From Chitinophaga pinensis (GTDB lineage: Bacteria; Bacteroidota; Bacteroidia; M30B66): a stretch of 12,334 bases of DNA. The position numbers and the translations under genes are program-made. Below the pieces are notes generated by a model. The model worked only from the letters and a program-made list of their open reading frames with translations. It was not told the DNA's origin and ran no database searches. This document shows, in pieces, positions 6,786 to 12,334 of this stretch. How positions within the stretch are numbered: the first letter of the stretch is position 1; each line of letters begins with the position of its first letter. The stretch is from positions 1 through 12,334 of the forward strand of contig CALQRR010000015.1 of assembly GCA_943333015.1 (NCBI GenBank), given 5' to 3'.

Positions 6786-6802
6786 TACTTGGGAAGCTCC
6801 TG

Positions 6803-8059
6803 ATGTATTTTTGTTGTCCAGAAATCAATGTTTTGAAGGAATTCAAAGTCATCGCATTTACACATCGTCGCACGCCCCTTGATCAGGTTGGGCGTTATCA
6901 CATTGCACCAGAGCAGCGTGTGAAACGACTTGAAATGCTAAAGACGAATCTTCGTATTGATGAATTATTGTACTTAAGTACCTGTAACCGTGTTGAGTTT
7001 GTATTTATTACGGATGAACTTCTTTCCGGTGATTTCCTGAATCGTTTCTTTACAGCATTTGCCCCGCACTGGTCCAATCAGGAGGTGATGCAGGCAATTG
7101 AACAGGCGCAGGTGATGGAAGGTGATGAAGCCATTCGTCATATGTTTCATGTAGCATCATCATTAGATTCTTTGGTTGTTGGTGAGCGTGAAATCATCAC
7201 TCAGGTTCGGTCGGCTTACGAAGATGCAGCAAAAGATAAACTTAGCGGTGATTCTATCCGCTTGTTGATCCGCAAGGTCATTGAATCGGCGAAAGAAATT
7301 TTTACCGACACGCCCATCGCCCGCAATCCTATATCTGTGGTGTCATTGGCCTACAGACAATTGCGAACCATGCATGTGAAAACAGATGCCCGTTTTCTTA
7401 TTGTTGGTGCCGGTCAAACAAATAGCAACTTGTGCAAATACCTTCACAAACATGGCTTCCGGAATTTCACGGTGTTTAATCGGAGCATGGAACGTGGAGA
7501 AGAACTTGCCAGAAACATTGGTGGAACAGCTCTTCCTCTGTCTGATCTGGCGTCGTTCAATAAAGGATTTGATGTGCTTGTTGCCTGCACAGCGGCCGCA
7601 GATCACCTGATACATCCAGCTTTATTTGGTCACCTGCTTCAGGGCGACACCGATCGTAAAATTGTCATCGATCTGGCCATCCCGTATGATGTGGATCCGC
7701 ATGTTTACAAAGAATTTGATGTTACTCCCATTTTGGTGGAAAGCCTCAAACAAGCTGCGGAAGAGAATCTTGCACTACGCAAGTCAGCACTGGTTCAATG
7801 TGAAGAGATCATTGACAAGCATTGTGCAGAATTCAGAACCATGTTTCGGGAGCGTTTAATAGAACGGGCGATGAAAGATGTTCCCCGTAAAGTCAGGGAA
7901 ATCCGTGAACATGCCACCAACAATGTGTTTGCACGTGAACTGGAAGGTATGGATGATGCATCCCGGGAGATACTTGAGAAAATGCTCACTTATATGGAGA
8001 AGAAATACATCAGTGTGCCGATGAAACTGGCCAAAGAAATATTACTGGAGCAGCACTAA
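6803..8059 (+). CDS. hemA: Glutamyl-tRNA reductase
   Basis: The enzyme reduces the glutamyl group of Glu-tRNA(Glu) with NADPH to glutamate-1-semialdehyde, the first committed step of C5-pathway tetrapyrrole synthesis. The 418-residue protein has the catalytic segment YLSTCNRVEF with the nucleophile at Cys61, the FHVASSLDSLVVGEREIITQVRSAY segment (115-139), the NARNP-like PIARNPISVVSLAY region (171-184), a Rossmann NADPH site FLIVGAGQTNSNL (198-210), VFNRS (224-228), IDLAIPYDVDP (289-299) and a helical C-terminal dimerisation domain from about 315. The start is uncertain. The ATG at 6803 adds about ten residues (YFCCPEINV) before the usual family beginning; a TTG at 6833 would give KEFKVIAFTH directly after the initiator. 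The stop is 5 nt before the hemC-hemD start, so the two form an operon. hemL and hemB are not in this window. Confidence 0.95.
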   Translation: MYFCCPEINVLKEFKVIAFTHRRTPLDQVGRYHIAPEQRVKRLEMLKTNLRIDELLYLSTCNRVEFVFITDELLSGDFLNRFFTAFAPHWSNQEVMQAIEQAQVMEGDEAIRHMFHVASSLDSLVVGEREIITQVRSAYEDAAKDKLSGDSIRLLIRKVIESAKEIFTDTPIARNPISVVSLAYRQLRTMHVKTDARFLIVGAGQTNSNLCKYLHKHGFRNFTVFNRSMERGEELARNIGGTALPLSDLASFNKGFDVLVACTAAADHLIHPALFGHLLQGDTDRKIVIDLAIPYDVDPHVYKEFDVTPILVESLKQAAEENLALRKSALVQCEEIIDKHCAEFRTMFRERLIERAMKDVPRKVREIREHATNNVFARELEGMDDASREILEKMLTYMEKKYISVPMKLAKEILLEQH

Positions 8060-8064
8060 AAAGC

Positions 8065-9618
8065 ATGGCACGGAAAGTTATCATAGGTTCACGAGGTAGC
8101 GATCTTGCTCTTTGGCAGGCACATTTCACGAAACGACAATTAGAAGGACTCGGTCATCCGGTTGAAATCGTTATCATCAAAACAAAAGGCGATCAGATTC
8201 AGCACCTTGCTTTTGACAAAATTGAAGGCAAAGGTTTTTTTACCAAAGAGCTTGAAGATGCACTGCTCGCTGGAACCATCGATCTGGCGGTTCATTCCCA
8301 TAAAGACCTCCCAACGACTTTTCCTCTAGGTCTTACCATTGCAGGAGTTTCCTATCGGGAAGATTCCTCCGAATCCATACTCATTCGTCCGGAAGCACAC
8401 GACAAAACGCGTGTCCTTGGATTGTGCCAGAATGCGCGTGTAGGAACATCGTCTTTCCGGCGAAAATCCCAATTGCTCCATTTACGTCCTGATTTGGAAA
8501 TCACCGATTTGCGCGGGAATGTTCCTACCCGGGTAGATAAGCTGCAACAGGGTAATTACGATGCTATTGTTCTCGCGTCTGCCGGACTGAATCGTCTGGA
8601 ACTCGATTTGGGGGAATTGCATCGGGAGATTCTTCCAACAGACTTGTTCATTCCGGCTCCTGCACAAGGGGTGTTGGCGTTTCAGGTTCGGGAAGATGAT
8701 GCTGATATGAGACACATTGTTTCCCGCATTCATCATGTCGATGTAAAGGAAGCCATTTATGCAGAGCGTGCAGTTCTTAACCGACTTGATGGTGGATGCC
8801 TTCTACCACTGGGCGTTTTTTGCGAACGGAAACTCGAAGGATTTCAGCTTTGGGCATCACTCCAGCCGCTCGATGGAAAGCCGTTTCGCCGTGTTTTTCT
8901 GAGAGATATTGAACCTGAAATATTGGCTCAAAAAACACTCACTGCGCTTACCCGCGAGGAAAATCGAAACGTTTTCATCAGTCGTGAACCGGAACTGGCA
9001 TCCAGTTTTTCCAAACAACTTCGTGATTACGGATTTCAGGTCGAAGCATTTTCACCCATTTCATTTGAATCCATAGAGATTCGCCATATTCCTTTTGCAG
9101 ACTGGGTTTTCTTTACGAGTCCTCGTTCGGTGCATTATTTCTACCAGCAGGAAATTCAATTACCCGCGCACATGCAAATTGCCGCGCTCGGTTCAGGAAC
9201 TGCCGCCGCGCTTCTGGAAGCAGGAATTACGCCTGAATTTATTGGACAGGATGAACCTACATCGGAGGTTGGAAAGAAATTTTTGGCATTTGCTGCTCAT
9301 AAATCGGTGCTTTTTCCCTGTGCCGAAAAAGGACTTCGTTCCATTCAGATGGCTATTCAGGATGCTGCTGAGGTGCATGACGTTCCAGTATACAGAACCG
9401 TTGAAAAAGAAAACGTACAAACGACCGCTGCAGACATTCTGGTTTTTACCAGTCCCTCTTCTGTCAATGCCATGAAAGACCAATTCCGTTCTGGACAAAC
9501 ATTTGTCGCCATTGGTCAGAGTTCAGCTGAGGCACTTACTTCTGCCGGAATTTCAGAAGTACACATCGCTCCATTTACAACCTTGGCAGCACTGGCAGAT
9601 CTGGTTTGCGGACTTTGA
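8065..9618 (+). CDS. hemCD: Fused hydroxymethylbilane synthase / uroporphyrinogen-III synthase
   Basis: Residues 1-295 are hydroxymethylbilane synthase (HemC), which joins four porphobilinogens. Visible are IGSRGSDLALWQA (7-19), IKTKGDQ (38-44), GKGFFTKELEDALL (55-68), AVHSHKDLPT with the catalytic Asp81, VGTSSFRRKSQL (126-137), DLRGNVPTRVDKL (148-160), PAPAQGVLAF (197-206) and LDGGCLLPLG, in which Cys245 should carry the dipyrromethane cofactor. From about 300 onward is a uroporphyrinogen-III synthase (HemD) domain: NVFISREPE at the first strand, WVFFTSPRSV (347-356), ALGSGTAAALLEAGI, ILVFTSPSSVNAM (458-470) and FVAIGQSSAEALTSAGI. HemD is poorly conserved, so this half rests on these strand and turn patterns and the position after HemC. 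Total length of 517 suits a two-domain fusion and no internal stop or frameshift is seen. The protein would take porphobilinogen to uroporphyrinogen III, with possible channelling of the unstable bilane. Confidence 0.9.
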   Translation: MARKVIIGSRGSDLALWQAHFTKRQLEGLGHPVEIVIIKTKGDQIQHLAFDKIEGKGFFTKELEDALLAGTIDLAVHSHKDLPTTFPLGLTIAGVSYREDSSESILIRPEAHDKTRVLGLCQNARVGTSSFRRKSQLLHLRPDLEITDLRGNVPTRVDKLQQGNYDAIVLASAGLNRLELDLGELHREILPTDLFIPAPAQGVLAFQVREDDADMRHIVSRIHHVDVKEAIYAERAVLNRLDGGCLLPLGVFCERKLEGFQLWASLQPLDGKPFRRVFLRDIEPEILAQKTLTALTREENRNVFISREPELASSFSKQLRDYGFQVEAFSPISFESIEIRHIPFADWVFFTSPRSVHYFYQQEIQLPAHMQIAALGSGTAAALLEAGITPEFIGQDEPTSEVGKKFLAFAAHKSVLFPCAEKGLRSIQMAIQDAAEVHDVPVYRTVEKENVQTTAADILVFTSPSSVNAMKDQFRSGQTFVAIGQSSAEALTSAGISEVHIAPFTTLAALADLVCGL

Positions 9619-9620
9619 TT

Positions 9621-10817
9621 TCAGCTTACCCCAAGCTCCTTTACTGTCAGCCAGGCCATCAATCCCATTCCTGTAATCAATGCCTCTTCGTTTATGTCGA
9701 ACGTTGAGGTGTGCACACCTGATGTAAAAGCGCCGTTTTCGCCCGCTGTTCCAAGTCGGTAAAAACACGATGGGTATTCTTGCGCAATCCAGGCAAAATC
9801 CTCTGCTGTCATTCTTTTCTCCAGCAACTCCACATTTTCGGCGCCCAGATATTCTCCCGCTGCTTGCACACAACGTTCGGTTAACGCTTCATCATTATCG
9901 AGGACCGGATAACCTTTTCGGATTTCAACTTCCGCTTTTACGCCCATGGCATGTGCCGTTTCGGTACAAATTCGATGAATGTGCTCATGGGCACGCATTC
10001 TCCAGGGTTCGTCCATTGTTCGGAATGTACCTTCGAGTTTCACCTCATCTGGAATTACGTTGGTGACTCCGTTGGCAATGATTTTTCCGATAGAAAGAAC
10101 TGTTGGTGTTCCGGGCGCAGCAAGTCTGCTGCTTATTTGTTGCAACGCAAGGATGATTTGTGCCGCGGCAACAATGGGATCGTTTACCTGATGCGGCATT
10201 GCTCCATGGCCGCCCTTGCCACGAACAGTAATATACAGTTCATCAGTGGAAGCCATGTATTTTCCCCCTCGGAATCCGACTTTCCCGGCAGGCAAGGAAG
10301 GGAATACATGCTGAGCCAGCACTGCAGCAGGGATTTTATCATCAAACACTCCTTCCTTGAGCATAAGTCTTGCGCCGCCGGGCAATTTTTCTTCACCGGG
10401 TTGAAACAGCAAAACGACTTCCCCATTCCATTGCTCCCGAATTGCATGTAATATCATTCCAGCTCCCAGCACACATGCCGAATGCACATCATGGCCACAG
10501 GCATGCATAATTCCTGCATTCACAGAAGCATAAAGAGTGTTCGAATTTTCCAAAATCGGAAGGGCATCCATATCTCCGCGAAGCGCCAGTGTTTTCCCAG
10601 CTGTTTTCCCAGTAAGAACTGCACGAATACCCGTTTCTACCCAGCCTCCAGTAAACTCAATTCCAGTTTCTGCCAGTTTGGTTTTCAGAAAGGCACTCGT
10701 CTGAAACTCTTCAAACGATAGTTCAGGATGTTGGTGGATGTGCCGGCGGATTTCACGAATGGCCGGAAAAAGGCGCTGGGCTTCTTCCTGAATGCGGAGT
10801 TTAAGCGATTCTTCCAT
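9621..10817 (-). CDS. M20D-family amidohydrolase (HipO/AmaA-like)
   Basis: The protein is a 398-residue zinc-dependent amidohydrolase of the N-acyl-amino-acid/hippurate hydrolase group. It has the usual order: RREIRRHIHQHPELSFEE-type start (22-37), LALRGDMDALPI (77-88), HACGHDVHSA with Cys107 and His109 as metal ligands (105-114), LLFQPGEEKLPGGA with Glu142/Glu143 (136-149), AQHVFPSLPAGKV with His170, a dimerisation lobe including GKGGHGAMPHQVNDPI (200-215), and MTAEDFAW (337-344) and SGVHTSTFD with His369. All expected catalytic and metal residues are present and there is no signal peptide, so it should be cytoplasmic. Substrates in this family range from N-acetyl or N-benzoyl amino acids to diaminopimelate derivatives and auxin conjugates; the sequence does not decide. 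It starts 5 nt after the TSUP gene. Its stop is 2 nt from the stop of convergent hemC-hemD, with no terminator visible. Confidence 0.92.
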   Translation of the reverse strand: MEESLKLRIQEEAQRLFPAIREIRRHIHQHPELSFEEFQTSAFLKTKLAETGIEFTGGWVETGIRAVLTGKTAGKTLALRGDMDALPILENSNTLYASVNAGIMHACGHDVHSACVLGAGMILHAIREQWNGEVVLLFQPGEEKLPGGARLMLKEGVFDDKIPAAVLAQHVFPSLPAGKVGFRGGKYMASTDELYITVRGKGGHGAMPHQVNDPIVAAAQIILALQQISSRLAAPGTPTVLSIGKIIANGVTNVIPDEVKLEGTFRTMDEPWRMRAHEHIHRICTETAHAMGVKAEVEIRKGYPVLDNDEALTERCVQAAGEYLGAENVELLEKRMTAEDFAWIAQEYPSCFYRLGTAGENGAFTSGVHTSTFDINEEALITGMGLMAWLTVKELGVS

Positions 10818-10822
10818 ACAGA

Positions 10823-11209
10823 CTATTTGCTGAAAATCATTTTTAAGGCCATGAGCAAAATGAACACGCCAAAGATTTTACGCATCAGTGCTTCATCAAT
10901 GTTCAATGATATTTTGGATCCAATCCAGGCGCCAATGACAAATGTAGCACCGATGATCAGACTGTATTTAAAATTGAGATTTCCTGATTTGTAATAATTC
11001 ATAGCCGCCAGAAAGCCAACGGGCATTAACAACATTCCGATGGAGACTCCTTGTGCCTGATGTTGTGTCATACTAAGGAAATACACCAAAGCCGGAACAA
11101 TGATAATTCCTCCGCCGATGCCAACCATTCCACTGGCCATTCCAGCAATAAGGCCGACCAATAGCAGCACGATAATAATAGAAAGATCCATAGGTGGTTT
11201 AGTGGACAT
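10823..11209 (-). CDS. Half-size TSUP (TauE/SafE) membrane transporter
   Basis: The protein has 128 residues with about four hydrophobic segments (8-45, 54-70, 82-98, 110-126). The first carries the TSUP/DUF81 signature AGMASGMVGIGGGIIIVPALV (22-42). The QAQGVSIGMLLMPVGFLAAMNYYKSGNL and VIGAWIGSKISLNIDEALMRKIFGVFILLMALKM segments also fit one TSUP repeat. Full-length members have about 250 residues and two such repeats, so this is a single-repeat form that would need to pair with itself. Families near this one export sulfite, sulfonates or organic acids; the substrate is unknown here. An alternative ATG at 11191 would remove six polar residues. The gene starts 3 nt after the upstream barrel gene and ends 5 nt before the M20 gene, so all three should be one transcript. 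Confidence 0.88.
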   Translation of the reverse strand: MSTKPPMDLSIIIVLLLVGLIAGMASGMVGIGGGIIIVPALVYFLSMTQHQAQGVSIGMLLMPVGFLAAMNYYKSGNLNFKYSLIIGATFVIGAWIGSKISLNIDEALMRKIFGVFILLMALKMIFSK

Positions 11210-11212
11210 GAA

Positions 11213-12334
11213 TTAAAAATCTGTTGTGAAGGAAAGGTAAAAAACTGCAGGTAAAAGCGTTCCGTCTTCGAAGCCGCGTGCAACATCTAAACGGACAAAA
11301 TATCCTAAAACACGTGTTCTTAAACCCATTCCATAACCAGCTACCAATGGTTCACGTTGGTTTTGGAGAATGACTTTAATTGGGCCACTTTCAATGGTTT
11401 GCTGATTGAAAGTGTTTTCTTCAGAATAGGGTGATCCACCTGTAAAAGCTGTTCCCGCATCAAAAAAACCAACTACCTGCAGACTGTTGAGAAAATCAGA
11501 TTTGGGTGGATATTTGAGAAAATACCGAACCATATTCCAGCGTATTTCGGCATTGAACACTGCGAAACTAGAACCATTTCTGATGTTTTGATAAAATCCG
11601 CGGACATTCGTTCCAATGGTTTGAAAAATGTATTTCTGTGATGGGTCTGCCGCTAGTGAATTGTCGAATCGGGGTATGAACCAGGAATCCACACCGCCGA
11701 GGTAAAACATCACTTTGTTAGGACCAAAAGAAGTCGCGCCAGCAAGCCGTGCAGCCCAAATCATTTCCCGTGTGATGCGGCCATATTGACGAACGTCAGC
11801 ACCCAGGATTGTAACCGACGTTTTGGGTTCTTCCAACCGGTGAAAATGTTCTGCAGTAACCTTGAGCCGTGTGCCAGTCATCATATTCAATCCAAACGGA
11901 AATGTATTGTCGAAAACAAACTCCGTTTTCACCTGCCCCCAATGTGCAAAGGTTCTTGGTTGTGAAAGGTTGGCCAAATCAGTTGCTAAATAAACAGTTC
12001 GGTCATTCCGATACGATACGCTTCCGTCTAACCGTGCTACTTCGCTGAATGGATACGATAACTTGCCGCTCACGGTGTGCAACAAAACCCGCGTTCCTTC
12101 CAGAATATTACTTTGCAGCCCTTGTCGGTGAAAAATCAAGGTGCGGTCGAGCCGTTTTTTTAACGACTGAAAGGCCAGCAGATATTCGTTACCTGTGAGA
12201 TTTCCAGCCAAACGAATTCCGCCGGTGATTCTATAATCTTCAAATAAATCGGCCAGTCCGATCCGGAATAATCCGTTGATGGGAGGATTTTGAAAGCCAC
12301 TCCCAGTATACGGTTGATAGGTCATGTTCAAAAA
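11213..12334 (-). CDS. Omp85-superfamily (bacterial surface antigen) outer-membrane barrel, C-terminal part
   Basis: About 373 codons are visible, open to the right edge of the window. The true start lies outside; a TTG at 12331 and an ATG at 12325 fall in the middle of barrel-like sequence with no signal peptide. Family marks are the VRGF motif (TIGTNVRGFYQN, nucleotides about 11594-11605), followed by GSSFAVFNAEIRWNMVRYF, the FFDAGTAF strand near the C-terminus, a penultimate GYGMGLRTRVLGYFVRLDVARG strand pair and a terminal aromatic Phe (FYLSFTTDF), as in the beta-signal recognised by BamA. The VRGF and FFDAG pattern points to the bacterial surface antigen (D15) barrel. In Bacteroidota such barrels can follow N-terminal beta-propeller (TolB/PD40-like) domains, and the LADLFEDYRITGGIRL region recalls that group, but the N-terminus is not visible. 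It may be the first gene of the operon with the TSUP and M20 genes. Confidence 0.8.
   Translation of the reverse strand, partial: FLNMTYQPYTGSGFQNPPINGLFRIGLADLFEDYRITGGIRLAGNLTGNEYLLAFQSLKKRLDRTLIFHRQGLQSNILEGTRVLLHTVSGKLSYPFSEVARLDGSVSYRNDRTVYLATDLANLSQPRTFAHWGQVKTEFVFDNTFPFGLNMMTGTRLKVTAEHFHRLEEPKTSVTILGADVRQYGRITREMIWAARLAGATSFGPNKVMFYLGGVDSWFIPRFDNSLAADPSQKYIFQTIGTNVRGFYQNIRNGSSFAVFNAEIRWNMVRYFLKYPPKSDFLNSLQVVGFFDAGTAFTGGSPYSEENTFNQQTIESGPIKVILQNQREPLVAGYGMGLRTRVLGYFVRLDVARGFEDGTLLPAVFYLSFTTDF

Larger units (their letters stand above)
6445..6802. other. Divergent intergenic control region between XRE gene and hemA
   Basis: This 358-bp stretch holds no supportable gene or structured RNA. 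It is A+T-rich and contains a putative -7 element for the regulator gene, perfect inverted repeats at 6592-6612 and 6634-6649, a tandem CCGGAATT duplication at 6713-6728 and two ATGACA copies 11 bp apart just upstream of hemA. I did not find a convincing TAnnTTTG promoter facing hemA. The spacing is large compared with the other gene gaps here (87 nt or less). Confidence 0.7.

Noticed and set aside
9623..9637. AGCTT-N5-AAGCT hairpin at the end of the M20 gene
   Set aside because: The stem is only 5 bp, lies inside the coding end of the gene and has no T-run on either side, so it does not qualify as a terminator.
9951..10451. 166-codon open frame on the plus strand opposite the M20 amidohydrolase
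   Set aside because: It lies wholly antisense to a gene with a complete set of M20 motifs, and its translation is Cys/Ser-rich with no recognisable domain. It is a shadow frame.
1..12334. Mobile element, CRISPR, defence, prophage or biosynthetic cluster
   Set aside because: I saw no transposase, integrase, spaced repeat array, phage gene, toxin-antitoxin pair or tRNA/att duplication. The genes are conserved housekeeping and envelope functions with no obvious shift in composition.

Overview
The window looks like chromosomal DNA from a member of the Bacteroidota. The evidence is the moderate G+C content, the near absence of Shine-Dalgarno sequences, TAnnTTTG-type -7 elements before two genes, a hemA gene followed by a fused hemC-hemD gene, Bacteroidota-style outer-membrane barrels, and a small conserved hypothetical protein I associate with this phylum. 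Genus or order cannot be settled from this sequence. There are no insertion sequences, phage genes, CRISPR repeats, toxin-antitoxin pairs or RNA genes that I can see. The content is housekeeping and cell-envelope genes.

Layout. (1) 2-376 (+) is the 3' end of an outer-membrane beta-barrel gene. It converges, with 4 nt between stops, on a leftward block. (2) 381-5839 (-) holds six genes read right to left: a family 2 glycosyltransferase, a small conserved hypothetical, phosphoheptose isomerase gmhA (4-nt overlap with the previous gene), a YifB/ComM AAA+ ATPase, an MgtC/DUF4010 membrane protein and a class III-like polyphosphate kinase 2 (3 nt after the membrane gene). (3) 5877-5910 is a strong rho-independent terminator separating this block from an XRE-type regulator gene (5926-6444, -). 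(4) 6445-6802 is a 358-bp divergent control region between the XRE gene and hemA, with two perfect inverted repeats and two direct repeats. (5) 6803-9618 (+) is hemA followed 5 nt later by a hemC-hemD fusion. (6) 9621-12334 (-) is an operon of an Omp85-type barrel protein (its 5' part lies outside the window), a half-size TSUP/TauE-SafE transporter and an M20 amidohydrolase, with gaps of 3 and 5 nt. It converges with hemC-hemD leaving 2 nt between stops.

How the genes work together. HemA and the HemC-HemD fusion cover glutamyl-tRNA reduction and the steps from porphobilinogen to uroporphyrinogen III. HemL and HemB must be encoded elsewhere. The glycosyltransferase, hypothetical and GmhA set points to lipopolysaccharide inner-core synthesis (heptose supply plus core sugar transfer). 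PPK2 and the MgtC-like protein form a tight pair that may link polyphosphate and nucleotide balance to ion or envelope stress; that link is inference.

I found no convincing new defence, mobile or biosynthetic system. The most useful leads are the palindrome-rich XRE/hemA divergent region, the conserved unknown gene translationally coupled to gmhA, and the Omp85-barrel/half-TSUP/M20 operon.
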